Part shown: piece after piece, positions 1 through 11,827 of the stretch
Layout: each line of letters begins with the position of its first letter
Position numbering within the stretch: position 1 is the first letter of the stretch
DNA from: Loxodes magnus
Taxonomy: Eukaryota > Ciliophora > Karyorelictea > Loxodida > Loxodidae
Length of the DNA: 64,000 nt
NCBI GenBank assembly: GCA_946699065.1
Contig: CAMPDV010000021.1
Span: 310,001-374,000 of the forward strand
Direction of reading: 5' to 3'
Notes under the pieces: generated by a model
Told to the model about the DNA's origin: nothing
Databases searched by the model: none
What the model saw: the letters and a program-made list of their open reading frames with translations, nothing else
Program-made: the position numbers and the translations under genes

Positions 1-450
1 TGAACTCTGAATCACTGGATATAGCCACAGCATTTACATAACTAGTGTGACCACTCATGGTCTTACAGGTACCTGTCTTGACGTCCCATAGTCTCACCGT
101 CTCATCTCTACTTCCCGATACGATGAACTCTGAATCACTGGATATAGCCACAGCATATACAGAATCTGTGTGATCACTCATGGTCTTACAGGTACCTGTC
201 TTGACGTCCCATAGTCTTACCGTATAATCTGCACTTCCCGATACGATGAACTCTGAATCACTGGATATAGCCACAGCATTTACTTGAATAGTGTGACCAC
301 TCATGGTCTTACAGGTACCTGTCTTGACGTCCCATAGTCTCACCGTCTTATCTGCACTTCCCGATACGATGAACTCTGAATCACTGGATATAGCCACAGC
401 ATTTACATAACTAGTGTGACCACTCATGGTCTTACAGGTACCTGTCTTGA
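1..450 (-). CDS. Open WD40 segment running off the left edge
   Basis: Blades TSYVNA/ADKT, TIQVNA/ADYT, SDH-TDSVYA/RDET and TSYVNA are open to the window edge. On the N side it is cut by the -1 deletion at about 452. It has no start of its own; the C-terminal continuation lies outside the window. Confidence 0.55.
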
Positions 451-897
451 CGCCCATAGTCTCACCGTATAATCATCACTTCCCGATACGATGAACTCTG
501 AATCACTGGATATAGCCACAGATAATGCAGAATATGTGTGACCACTCATAGTCTTACAGGTACCTGTCTTGACGTCCCATAGTCTCACTGTCTTATCTCT
601 ACTTCCCGATACGATGAACTCTGAATCACTGGATATAGCCACAGATGATACTTAATCTGTGTGACCACTCATGGTCTTACAGGTACCTGTCTTGACGTCC
701 CATAGTCTCACCGTCTTATCATCACTTCCCGATACGATGAACTCTGAATCACTGGATATAGCAACAGATAATGCAGAATATGTGTGACCACTCATGGTCT
801 TACAGGTACCTGTCTTGACGTCCCATAGTCTTACCTTATAATCTGCACTTCCCGATACGATGAACTCTGAATCACTGGATATAGCCACTGATAATAC
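424..897 (-). pseudogene. Broken WD40 units: one frameshift and a TAA
   Basis: Two short open pieces: 652-888 (DDKT, TYSALS/ADYK side, then HTD and TAA at 652) and 424-642, which runs into the -1 deletion at about 452 and ends in a 10-residue out-of-frame tail (ASRQVPVRP). Both pieces begin at a GTG valine of the framework. Confidence 0.6.
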
Positions 898-1440
898 TTA
901 ATCTGTGTGACCACTCATAGTCTTACAAGTACCTGTCTTGACGTCCCATAGTCTCACCGTATAATCATCACTTCCCGATACGATGAACTCTGAATCACTG
1001 GATATAGCAACAGATAATGCAGAATATGTGTGACCACTCATGGTCTTACTGGTACCTGTCTTGACGTCCCATAGTCTCACCGTATTAACATCACTTCCCG
1101 ATACGATGAACTCTGAATCACTGGATATAGCCACAGCATATACTTGACTAGTGTGACCACTCATGGTCTTACAGGTACCTGTCTTGACGTCCCATAGTCT
1201 TACCGTATAATCTGCACTTCCCGATACGATGAACTCTGAATCACTGGATATAGCCACAGCATTTACTTGAATAGTGTGACCACTCATGGTCTTACAGGTA
1301 CCTGTCTTGACGTCCCATAGTCTCACCGTCTTATCTGCACTTCCCGATACGATGAACTCTGAATCACTGGATATAGCCACAGATAATACATAATCTTTGT
1401 GACCACTCATGGTCTTACAGGTACCTGTCTTGACGCCCAT
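898..1440 (-). pseudogene. Open WD40 segment, 180 codons, between a frameshift and a TAA
   Basis: Blades KDYVLS/ADKT, TIQVNA/ADYT, TSQVYA/DVNT and TYSALS/DDYT, then HTD and TAA at 898. One linker has GTSK instead of GTCK. The apparent ATG (MGVKTG) is created where the -1 deletion at about 1434 joins the frame, so the true coding sense continues upstream in another frame and this start should not be believed. Confidence 0.6.
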
Positions 1441-2239
1441 AGTCTCACCGTATAATCATCACTTCCCGATACGATGAACTCTGAATCACTGGATATAGCC
1501 ACAGATAATGCAGAATATGTGTGACCACTCATGGTCTTACAGGTACCTGTCTTGACGTCCCATAGTCTCACCGTATTAACATCACTTCCCGATACGATGA
1601 ACTCTGAATCACTGGATATAGCCACAGATAATACTTAATCTGTGTGACCACTCATGGTCTTACAGGTACCTGTCTTGACGTCCCATAGTCTTACCGTATA
1701 ATCTGCACTTCCCGATACGATGAACTCTGAATCACTGGATATAGCCACAGCATTTACTTGAATAGTGTGACCACTCATGGTCTTACAGGTACCTGTCTTG
1801 ACGTCCCATAGTCTCACCGTCTTATCTGCACTTCCCGATACGATGAACTCTGAATCACTGGATATAGCCACAGCATTTACATAACTAGTGTGACCACTCA
1901 TGGTCTTACAGGTACCTGTCTTGACGCCCATAGTCTCACCGTATAATCATCACTTCCCGATACGATGAACTCTGAATCACTGGATATAGCCACAGATAAT
2001 GCAGAATATGTGTGACCACTCATGGTCTTACAGGTACCTGTCTTGACGTCCCATAGTCTCACCGTCTTATCTGCACTTCCCGATACGATGAACTCTGAAT
2101 CACTGGATATAGCCACAGTTAATACATAATCTTTGTGACCACTCATGGTCTTACAGGTACCTGTCTTGACGTCCCATAGTCTTACCGTCTTATCATCACT
2201 TCCCGATACGATGAACTCTGAATCACTGGATATAGCCAC
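1407..2239 (-). pseudogene. Frameshifted WD40 units, block P of the 1475-bp repeat
   Basis: Three pieces, 1407-1625, 1635-1931 and 1898-2239, carrying TYSALS, TSYVNA, TIQVNA and KDYVLT cassettes. Pieces are cut by -1 deletions at about 1434 and 1925 and by TAA at 1635. The order of pieces is repeated at 3110, 5077 and 6552. Confidence 0.6.
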
Positions 2240-3109
2240 AGATGATACTTAATCTGTGTGACCACTCATGGTCTTACAGGTACCTGTCTTGACGTCCCAT
2301 AGTCTTACCGTATAATCTGCACTTCCCGATACGATGAACTCTGAATCACTGGATATAGCCACAGATGATACTCAATCTGTGTGATCACTCATGGTCTTAC
2401 AGGTACCTGTCTTGACGTCCCATAGTCTCACCGTCTTATCTGCACTTCCCGATACGATGAACTCTGAATCACTGGATATAGCCACAGTTAATACATAATC
2501 TTTGTGACCACTCATGGTCTTACAGGTACCTGTCTTGACGTCCCATAGTCTCACCGTATTAACATCACTTCCCGATACGATGAACTCTGAATCACTGGAT
2601 ATAGCCACAGATAATACATAATCTTTGTGACCACTCATGGTCTTACAGGTACCTGTCTTGACGTCCCATAGTCTTACCGTATAATCTGCACTTCCCGATA
2701 CGATGAACTCTGAATCACTGGATATAGCCACAGATGATACTCAATCTGTGTGACCACTCATGGTCTTACAGGTACCTGTCTTGACGTCCCATAGTCTCAC
2801 CGTATAATCATCACTTCCCGATACGATGAACTATGAATCATTGGATATAGCCACAGATGATACTCAATCTGTGTGACCACTCATGGTCTTACAGGTACCT
2901 GTCTTGACGTCCCATAGTCTCACCGTCTTATCATCACTTCCCGATACGATGAACTCTGAATCACTGGATATAGCCACAGATAATGCAGAATATGTGTGAC
3001 CACTCATGGTCTTACAGGTACCTGTCTTGACGTCCCATAGTCTTACCTTATAATCTGCACTTCCCGATACGATGAACTCTGAATCACTGGATATAGCCAC
3101 AGATAATAC
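2240..3109 (-). pseudogene. Stop-interrupted WD40 units
   Basis: Open pieces 2372-2731 (KDYVLS/DVNT, KDYVLT/ADKT, ends SDHTD then TGA) and 2864-3100 (TYSALS/DDKT, ends HTD then TGA). TAG replaces the framework E codon at 2831, in a unit that also has CATTGG for CACTGG, a private marker shared with 4306, 4798 and 6273. Confidence 0.6.
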
Positions 3110-4083
3110 TTAATCTGTGTGACCACTCATGGTCTTACAGGTACCTGTCTTGACGTCCCATAGTCTTACCGTATAATCTGCACTTCCCGATACGATGAAC
3201 TCTGAATCACTGGATATAGCCACAGCATTTACTTGAATAGTGTGACCACTCATGGTCTTACAGGTACCTGTCTTGACGTCCCATAGTCTCACCGTCTTAT
3301 CTGCACTTCCCGATACGATGAACTCTGAATCACTGGATATAGCCACAGCATTTACATAACTAGTGTGACCACTCATGGTCTTACAGGTACCTGTCTTGAC
3401 GCCCATAGTCTCACCGTATAATCATCACTTCCCGATACGATGAACTCTGAATCACTGGATATAGCCACAGATAATGCAGAATATGTGTGACCACTCATGG
3501 TCTTACAGGTACCTGTCTTGACGTCCCATAGTCTCACCGTATTAACATCACTTCCCGATACGATGAACTCTGAATCACTGGATATAGCCACAGATAATGC
3601 AGAATATGTGTGACCACTCATGGTCTTACAGGTACCTGTCTTGACGTCCCATAGTCTCACCGTCTTATCATCACTTCCCGATACGATGAACTCTGAATCA
3701 CTGGATATAGCCACAGATGATACTTAATCTGTGTGACCACTCATAGTCTTACAAGTACCTGTCTTGATGTCCCATAGTCTTACCGTCTTATCTGCACTTC
3801 CCGATACGATGAACTCTGAATCACTGGATATAGCCACAGCATATACAGAATCTGTGTGATCACTCATGGTCTTACAGGTACCTGTCTTGACGTCCCATAG
3901 TCTCACCGTCTTATCTGCACTTCCCGATACGATGAACTCTGAATCACTGGATATAGCCACAGTTAATACATAATCTTTGTGACCACTCATGGTCTTACAG
4001 GTACCTGTCTTGACGTCCCATAGTCTTACCGTCTTATCATCACTTCCCGATACGATGAACTCTGAATCACTGGATATAGCCAC
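3110..4083 (-). pseudogene. WD40 units, block Q of the 1475/1967-bp repeat
   Basis: Pieces 3110-3406 (TSYVNA/ADKT, TIQVNA/ADYT), 3373-3714 (TYSALS/DVNT, TYSALS/DDYT, then frameshift at about 3400) and 3724-4083 (KDYVLT/ADKT, SDH-TDSVYA/ADKT with WDIKTG, then TAA). The last piece recurs at 5691-6050. Confidence 0.6.
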
Positions 4084-5067
4084 AGATGATACTTAATCTG
4101 TGTGACCACTCATGGTCTTACAGGTACCTGTCTTGACGTCCCATAGTCTTACCGTATAATCTGCACTTCCCGATACGATGAACTCTGAATCACTGGATAT
4201 AGCCACAGATGATACTCAATCTGTGTGACCACTCATGGTCTTACAGGTACCTGTCTTGACGTCCCATAGTCTCACCGTATAATCATCACTTCCCGATACG
4301 ATGAACTATGAATCATTGGATATAGCCACAGATGATACTCAATCTGTGTGACCACTCATGGTCTTACAGGTACCTGTCTTGACGTCCCATAGTCTCACCG
4401 TCTTATCATCACTTCCCGATACGATGAACTCTGAATCACTGGATATAGCCACAGATAATGCAGAATATGTGTGACCACTCATGGTCTTACAGGTACCTGT
4501 CTTGACGTCCCATAGTCTTACCTTATAATCTGCACTTCCCGATACGATGAACTCTGAATCACTGGATATAGCCACAGATAATACTTAATCTGTGTGACCA
4601 CTCATGGTCTTACAGGTACCTGTCTTGACGTCCCATAGTCTTACCGTATAATCTGCACTTCCCGATACGATGAACTCTGAATCACTGGATATAGCCACAG
4701 CATTTACTTGAATAGTGTGACCACTCATGGTCTTACAGGTACCTGTCTTGACGTCCCATAGTCTCACCGTATAATCATCACTTCCCGATACGATGAACTA
4801 TGAATCATTGGATATAGCCACAGATGATACTCAATCTGTGTGACCACTCATGGTCTTACAGGTACCTGTCTTGACGTCCCATAGTCTCACCGTCTTATCA
4901 TCACTTCCCGATACGATGAACTCTGAATCACTGGATATAGCCACAGCATTTACATAACTAGTGTGACCACTCATGGTCTTACAGGTACCTGTCTTGACGT
5001 CCCATAGTCTTACCTTATAATCTGCACTTCCCGATACGATGAACTCTGAATCACTGGATATAGCCAC
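4084..5067 (-). pseudogene. Stop-rich WD40 units between blocks Q and R
   Basis: Pieces 4339-4575, 4585-4767 and 4831-5067, each two units or less. TGA or TAA follows HTD in turn, and TAG sits at the framework E at 4306 and 4798. The two TAG units are 492 bp (four units) apart and otherwise match, indicating a local copy. Confidence 0.6.
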
Positions 5068-5076
5068 AGATAATAC

Positions 5077-6050
5077 TTAATCTGTGTGACCACTCATGGT
5101 CTTACAGGTACCTGTCTTGACGTCCCATAGTCTTACCGTATAATCTGCACTTCCCGATACGATGAACTCTGAATCACTGGATATAGCCACAGCATTTACT
5201 TGAATAGTGTGACCACTCATGGTCTTACAGGTACCTGTCTTGACGTCCCATAGTCTCACCGTCTTATCTGCACTTCCCGATACGATGAACTCTGAATCAC
5301 TGGATATAGCCACAGCATTTACATAACTAGTGTGACCACTCATGGTCTTACAGGTACCTGTCTTGACGCCCATAGTCTCACCGTATAATCATCACTTCCC
5401 GATACGATGAACTCTGAATCACTGGATATAGCCACAGATAATGCAGAATATGTGTGACCACTCATGGTCTTACAGGTACCTGTCTTGACGTCCCATAGTC
5501 TCACCGTATTAACATCACTTCCCGATACGATGAACTCTGAATCACTGGATATAGCCACAGCATTTACATAACTAGTGTGACCACTCATGGTCTTACAGGT
5601 ACCTGTCTTGACGTCCCATAGTCTCACCGTCTTATCATCACTTCCCGATACGATGAACTCTTAATCACTGGATATAGCCACAGATGATACTTAATCTGTG
5701 TGACCACTCATAGTCTTACAAGTACCTGTCTTGATGTCCCATAGTCTCACCGTCTTATCTGCACTTCCCGATACGATGAACTCTGAATCACTGGATATAG
5801 CCACAGCATATACAGAATCTGTGTGATCACTCATGGTCTTACAGGTACCTGTCTTGACGTCCCATAGTCTCACCGTCTTATCTGCACTTCCCGATACGAT
5901 GAACTCTGAATCACTGGATATAGCCACAGTTAATACATAATCTTTGTGACCACTCATGGTCTTACAGGTACCTGTCTTGACGTCCCATAGTCTTACCGTC
6001 TTATCATCACTTCCCGATACGATGAACTCTGAATCACTGGATATAGCCAC
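5077..6050 (-). pseudogene. WD40 units, block R
   Basis: Pieces 5077-5373, 5340-5627 and 5691-6050. The first two are identical at protein level to 6552-6848 and 6815-7102 (offset 1475). Lesions: -1 deletion at about 5367 and TAA in place of a framework S codon at 5660 (SSD, stop, EF). Confidence 0.6.
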
Positions 6051-7165
6051 AGATGATACTTAATCTGTGTGACCACTCATGGTCTTACAGGTACCTGTCT
6101 TGACGTCCCATAGTCTTACCGTATAATCTGCACTTCCCGATACGATGAACTCTGAATCACTGGATATAGCCACAGATGATACTCAATCTGTGTGACCACT
6201 CATGGTCTTACAGGTACCTGTCTTGACGTCCCATAGTCTCACCGTATAATCATCACTTCCCGATACGATGAACTATGAATCATTGGATATAGCCACAGAT
6301 GATACTCAATCTGTGTGACCACTCATGGTCTTACAGGTACCTGTCTTGACGTCCCATAGTCTCACCGTCTTATCATCACTTCCCGATACGATGAACTCTG
6401 AATCACTGGATATAGCCACAGATAATGCAGAATATGTGTGACCACTCATGGTCTTACAGGTACCTGTCTTGACGTCCCATAGTCTTACCTTATAATCTGC
6501 ACTTCCCGATACGATGAACTCTGAATCACTGGATATAGCCACAGATAATACTTAATCTGTGTGACCACTCATGGTCTTACAGGTACCTGTCTTGACGTCC
6601 CATAGTCTTACCGTATAATCTGCACTTCCCGATACGATGAACTCTGAATCACTGGATATAGCCACAGCATTTACTTGAATAGTGTGACCACTCATGGTCT
6701 TACAGGTACCTGTCTTGACGTCCCATAGTCTCACCGTCTTATCTGCACTTCCCGATACGATGAACTCTGAATCACTGGATATAGCCACAGCATTTACATA
6801 ACTAGTGTGACCACTCATGGTCTTACAGGTACCTGTCTTGACGCCCATAGTCTCACCGTATAATCATCACTTCCCGATACGATGAACTCTGAATCACTGG
6901 ATATAGCCACAGATAATGCAGAATATGTGTGACCACTCATGGTCTTACAGGTACCTGTCTTGACGTCCCATAGTCTCACCGTATTAACATCACTTCCCGA
7001 TACGATGAACTCTGAATCACTGGATATAGCCACAGCATTTACATAACTAGTGTGACCACTCATGGTCTTACAGGTACCTGTCTTGACGTCCCATAGTCTC
7101 ACCGTCTTATCATCACTTCCCGATACGATGAACTCTTAATCACTGGATATAGCCACAGATGATAC
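6051..7165 (-). pseudogene. WD40 units, block S
   Basis: Pieces 6306-6542, 6552-6848 and 6815-7102. TAG at 6273, -1 deletion at about 6842, and TAA at the framework S at about 7135, each 1475 or 1967 bp from its counterpart in an earlier block. Cassettes TSYVNA, TIQVNA and TYSALS dominate. Confidence 0.6.
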
Positions 7166-7585
7166 TTAATCTGTGTGACCACTCATGGTCTTACAGGTAC
7201 CTGTCTTGACGTCCCATAGTCTCACCGTCTTATCTGCACTTCCCGATACGATGAACTCTGAATCACTGGATATAGCCACAGTTAATACATAATCTTTGTG
7301 ACCACTCATGGTCTTACAGGTACCTGTCTTGACGTCCCATAGTCTCACCGTATAATCATAACTTCCCGATACGATGAACTCTGAATCACTGGATATAGCC
7401 ACAGATCTTACATAACTAGTGTGACCACTCATGGTCTTACAGGTACCTGTCTTGACGTCCCATAGTCTCACCGTATTAACATCACTTCCCGATACGATGA
7501 ACTCTGAATAACTGGATATAGCCACAGCATTTACATAACTAGTGTGACCACTCATGGTCTTACAGGTACCTGTCTTGACGCCCAT
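7166..7585 (-). pseudogene. Open WD40 segment, 139 codons
   Basis: Blades TSYVNA-SSY/DVNT, TSYVRS/YDYT and KDYVLT/ADKT, ending HTD then TAA. The apparent start is the artificial MGVKTG made by the -1 deletion at about 7579. This is the leftmost SSYSEF (D to Y) unit I noticed in the window. Confidence 0.55.
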
Positions 7586-7953
7586 AGTCTCACCGTATAA
7601 TCATATCTATCCGATACGATGAACTCTGAATCACTGGATATAGCAACAGATAATGCAGAATATGTGTGACCACTCATGGTCTTACAGGTACCTGTCTTGA
7701 CGTCCCATAGTCTCACCGTATTAACATCACTTCCCGATACGATGAACTCTGAATCACTGGATATAGCCACAGCATATACATAATCTTTGTGACAACTCAT
7801 GGTCTTACAAGTACCTGTCTTGACGTCCCATAGTCTCACCGTCTTATCATAACTTCCCGATACGATGAACTCTGAATCACTGGATATAGCCACAGCATAT
7901 ACTTGAATAGTGTGACCACTCATGGTCTTACAGGTACCTGTCTTGACGCCCAT
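7552..7953 (-). pseudogene. WD40 segment bounded by two -1 frameshifts, copy 1
   Basis: Blades TIQVYA/YDKT, KDYVYA/DVNT (with SCH for SGH) and TYSALS with SDR-YDYT for the usual SGS cassette, then the out-of-frame tail ASRQVPVRP after the deletion at about 7579. Entry is the deletion at about 7947. It is repeated almost exactly 368 bp further on. Confidence 0.6.
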
Positions 7954-8321
7954 AGTCTCACCGTATAATCATCACTATCCGATACGATGAACTCTGAATC
8001 ACTGGATATAGCAACAGATAATGCAGAATATGTGTGACCACTCATGGTCTTACAGGTACCTGTCTTGACGTCCCATAGTCTCACCGTATTAACATCACTT
8101 CCCGATACGATGAACTCTGAATCACTGGATATAGCCACAGCATATACATAATCTTTGTGACAACTCATGGTCTTACAAGTACCTGTCTTGACGTCCCATA
8201 GTCTCACCGTCTTATCATAACTTCCCGATACGATGAACTCTGAATCACTGGATATAGCCACAGCATATACTTGAATAGTGTGACCACTCATGGTCTTACA
8301 GGTACCTGTCTTGACGCCCAT
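7920..8321 (-). pseudogene. WD40 segment bounded by two -1 frameshifts, copy 2
   Basis: Same three blades as the preceding copy, differing in the last second cassette (SDS-DDYT for SDR-YDYT). Bounded by deletions at about 7947 and 8315. The 368-bp spacing is three units minus one base, so the lesion itself was duplicated. Confidence 0.6.
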
Positions 8322-9989
8322 AGTCTCACCGTATAATCATCACTATCCGATACGATGAACTCTGAATCACTGGATATAGCAACAGATAATGCAGAATATG
8401 TGTGACCACTCATGGTCTTACAGGTACCTGTCTTGACGTCCCATAGTCTCACCGTCTTATCTGCACTTCCCGATACGATGAACTCTGAATCACTGGATAT
8501 AGCCACAGCATTTACATAACTAGTGTGACCACTCATGGTCTTACAGGTACCTGTCTTGACGTCCCATAGTCTCACCGTCTTATCATCACTTCCCGATACG
8601 ATGAACTCTTAATCACTGGATATAGCCACAGATGATACTTAATCTGTGTGACCACTCATAGTCTTACAAGTACCTGTCTTGATGTCCCATAGTCTCACCG
8701 TATAATCTGAACTTCCCGATACGATGAACTCTGAATCACTGGATATAGCCACAGATAATACATAATCTTTGTGACCACTCATGGTCTTACAGGTACCTGT
8801 CTTGACGTCCCATAGTCTCACCGTATAATCATAACTTCCCGATACGATGAACTCTGAATCACTGGATATAGCAACAGATAATGCAGAATATGTGTGACCA
8901 CTCATGGTCTTACAAGTACCTGTCTTGAAGTCCCATAGTCTTACCGTATAATCTACACTTCCCGATACGATGAACTATGAATCACTGGATATAGCCACAG
9001 CATTTACATAACTAGTGTGACCACTCATGGTCTTACAGGTACCTGTCTTGACGCCCATAGTCTCACCGTATAATCATCACTTCCCGATACGATGAACTCT
9101 GAATCACTGATATAGCAACAGATAATGCAGAATATGTGTGACCACTCATGGTCTTACAGGTACCTGTCTTGACGTCCCATAGTCTCACCGTATTAACATC
9201 ACTTCCCGATACGATGAACTCTGAATCACTGGATATAGCCACAGCATTTACATAACTAGTGTGACCACTCATGGTCTTACAGGTACCTGTCTTGACGTCC
9301 CATAGTCTCACCGTCTTATCATCACTTCCCGATACGATGAACTCTGAATCACTGGATATAGCCACAGATGATACTTAATCTGTGTGACCACTCATGGTCT
9401 TACAGGTACCTGTCTTGACGTCCCATAGTCTTACCGTATAATCTGCACTTCCCGATACGATGAACTCTGAATCACTGGATATAGCCACAGATGATACTCA
9501 ATCTGTGTGACCACTCATGGTCTTACAGGAACCTGTCTTGACGTCCCATAGTCTCACCGTATAATCTGCACTTCCCGATACGATGAACTCTGAATCACTG
9601 GATATAGCCACAGATGATACTTAATCTGTGTGACCACTCATGGTCTTACAGGTACCTGTCTTGACGTCCCATAGTCTCACCGTATTAACATCACTTCCCG
9701 ATACGATGAACTCTGAATCACTGGATATAGCCACAGATGATACTTAATCTGTGTGACCACTCATAGTCTTACAAGTACCTGTCTTGAAGTCCCATAGTCT
9801 CACCGTATAATCTGCACTTCCCGATACGATGAACTCTGAATCACTGGATATAGCCACAGATGATACTCAATCTGTTTGACCACTCATAGTCTTACAGGTA
9901 CCTGTCTTGAAGTCCCATAGTCTTACCGTCTTATCTCCACTTCCCGATACGATGAACTCTGAATCACTGGATATAGCCACAGATGATAC
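8288..9989 (-). pseudogene. Broken WD40 units with three kinds of lesion
   Basis: Pieces 8288-8575, 8639-8905 and 9063-9365, with unlisted single units between. -1 deletions at about 8315 and 9052, TAA at the framework S at about 8610, a private single-base loss near 9109 (CACTGATAT for CACTGGATAT), and a run of TAA/TGA after HTD between 9370 and 9990. No open stretch longer than one unit lies in 9370-9989. Confidence 0.6.
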
Positions 9990-10409
9990 TTAATCTGTGT
10001 GACCACTCATGGTCTTACAGGTACCTGTCTTGACGTCCCATAGTCTCACCGTATAATCATCACTTCCCGATACGATGAACTCTGAATCACTGGATATAGC
10101 AACAGATAATGCAGAATATGTGTGACCACTCATGGTCTTACAGGTACCTGTCTTGACGTCCCATAGTCTCACCGTATTAACATCACTTCCCGATACGATG
10201 AACTCTGAATCACTGGATATAGCCACAGATAATACATGATCTGTTTGACCACTCATGGTCTTAGAAGTACCTGTTTTGAAGTCCCATAGTCTTACCGTAT
10301 AATCTGCACTTCCCGATACGATGAACTCTGAATCACTGGATATAGCCACAGCATATACTTGAATAGTGTGACCACTCATGGTCTTACAGGTACCTGTCTT
10401 GACGCCCAT
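9990..10409 (-). pseudogene. Open WD40 segment, 139 codons
   Basis: Blades TIQVYA/ADYT-F (GTSK linker), QTDHVLS/DVNT and TYSALS/DDYT, then HTD and TAA. Entry is the last copy of the -1 deletion, at about 10403. It mixes cassettes of the left zone (TIQ, TYSALS) with the QTDHVLS of the next zone, so it marks the transition. Confidence 0.55.
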
Positions 10410-10447
10410 AGTCTCACCGTCTTATCATCACTTCCCGATACGATGAA

Positions 10448-11695
10448 CTATGAATCACTGGATATAGCCACAGAATTTACATAATCTTTGTGACCACTCA
10501 TGGTCTTACAGGTACCTGTCTTGAAGTCCCATAGTCTTACCGTATAATCATCACTTCCCGATACGATGAACTCTGAATCACTGGATATAGCCACAGATAA
10601 TACATGATCTGTTTGACCACTCATGGTCTTAGAAGTACCTGTTTTGAAGTCCCATAGTCTTACCGTATAATCTGCACTTCCCGATACGATGAACTCTGAA
10701 TCACTGGATATAGCCACAGATAATACATGATCTGTTTGACCACTCATGGTCTTACAAGTACCTGTCTTGAAGTCCCATAGTCTTACCGTATAATCTACAC
10801 TTCCCGATACGATGAACTCTGAATCACTGGATATAGCCACAGCATATACATAATCTTTGTGACCACTCATGGTCTTACAGGTACCTGTCTTGACGTCCCA
10901 TAGTCTCACCGTCTTATCTCCACTTCCCGATACGATGAACTCTGAATAACTGGATATAGCCACAGCATATACATAATCTTTGTGACCACTCATGGTCTTA
11001 CCTGTCTTGACGTCCCATAGTCTCACCGTATAATCTCTACTTCCCGATACGATGAACTCTGAATCACTGGATATAGCCACAGATAATACATGATCTGTTT
11101 GACCACTCATGGTCTTACAAGTACCTGTCTTGAAGTCCCATAGTCTTACCGTATAATCTACACTTCCCGATACGATGAACTCTGAATCACTGGATATAGC
11201 CACAGCATATACATAATCTTTGTGACCACTCATGGTCTTACAGGTACCTGTCTTGACGTCCCATAGTCTCACCGTATTAACATCACTTCCCGATACGATG
11301 AACTCTGAATCACTGGATATAGCCACAGCATTTACATAACTAGTGTGACCACTCATGGTCTTACAGGTACCTGTCTTGAAGTCCCATAGTCTTACCGTAT
11401 AATCTGCACTTCCCGATACGATGAACTCTGAATCACTGGATATAGCCACAGCATATACAGAATCTGTGTGATCACTCATGGTCTTACAGGTACCTGTCTT
11501 GACGTCCCATAGTCTCACCGTCTTGTCATCACTTCCCGATACGATGAACTCTGAATCACTGGATATAGCCACAGCATTTACATAACTAGTGTGACCACTC
11601 ATGGTCTTACAGGTACCTGTCTTGACGTCCCATAGTCTCACCGTATTAACATCACTTCCCGATACGATGAACTCTGAATCACTGGATATAGCCAC
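10448..11695 (-). CDS. Open WD40 segment, 415 codons, ten full units
   Basis: Blades DVNT, TSYVNA/DDKT, SDH-TDSVYA/ADYT-F, TSYVNA/DVNT, KDYVYA/VDYT-F, QTDHVLS/RDYT (TC-), KDYVYA-SSY/GDKT, KDYVYA/VDYT-F, QTDHVLS/ADYT-F, QTDHVLS/DDYT-F and KDYVNS, ending where TAG replaces the framework E at 10448. It is long enough for a propeller of seven or more blades. The start is a GTG valine just after a stop, with no recognisable ribosome-binding or promoter sequence, so it is an open piece and not a demonstrated gene. Confidence 0.55.
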   Translation of the reverse strand: MAISSDSEFIVSGSDVNTVRLWDVKTGTCKTMSGHTSYVNAVAISSDSEFIVSGSDDKTVRLWDVKTGTCKTMSDHTDSVYAVAISSDSEFIVSGSADYTVRLWDFKTGTCKTMSGHTSYVNAVAISSDSEFIVSGSDVNTVRLWDVKTGTCKTMSGHKDYVYAVAISSDSEFIVSGSVDYTVRLWDFKTGTCKTMSGQTDHVLSVAISSDSEFIVSGSRDYTVRLWDVKTGKTMSGHKDYVYAVAISSYSEFIVSGSGDKTVRLWDVKTGTCKTMSGHKDYVYAVAISSDSEFIVSGSVDYTVRLWDFKTGTCKTMSGQTDHVLSVAISSDSEFIVSGSADYTVRLWDFKTGTSKTMSGQTDHVLSVAISSDSEFIVSGSDDYTVRLWDFKTGTCKTMSGHKDYVNSVAISSDS

Positions 11696-11827
11696 AGATG
11701 ATACTTAATCTGTGTGACCACTCATAGTCTTACAAGTACCTGTCTTGAAGTCCCATAGTCTCACCGTATAATCTGCACTTCCCGATACGATGAACTCTGA
11801 ATCACTGGATATAGCCACAGATGATAC

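Larger units (their letters stand above)
1635..7165 (-). repeat. Higher-order repeat, 1475- and 1967-bp spacing
   Basis: Blocks beginning at 1635, 3110, 5077 and 6552 share the order of cassettes and lesions. The rare TAG-plus-CATTGG unit lies at 2831, 4306 and 6273 (spacings 1475 and 1967), with an extra copy at 4798. Spacings equal 12 and 16 units less one base, the base lost in the shared frameshift. Confidence 0.85.
7552..8321 (-). repeat. 368-bp tandem triplet duplication
   Basis: Three units carrying the -1 deletion are repeated next to each other, with deletions at about 7579, 7947 and 8315. Confidence 0.85.
452..10404 (-). other. Eleven copies of one -1 deletion (GACGCCCAT for GACGTCCCAT)
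   Basis: Sites at about 452, 1434, 1925, 3400, 5367, 6842, 7579, 7947, 8315, 9052 and 10403. Each turns WDVKTG into [10 protein letters not shown] and a stop. None was seen after 10404. Spacings are whole units less the counted deletions. Confidence 0.9.

Noticed and set aside
7598..7625. Apparent indel at TCATATCTATCCGAT
   Set aside because: Same length as the usual TCATCACTTCCCGAT; only substitutions (giving SDR-YDYT), so no frame change.
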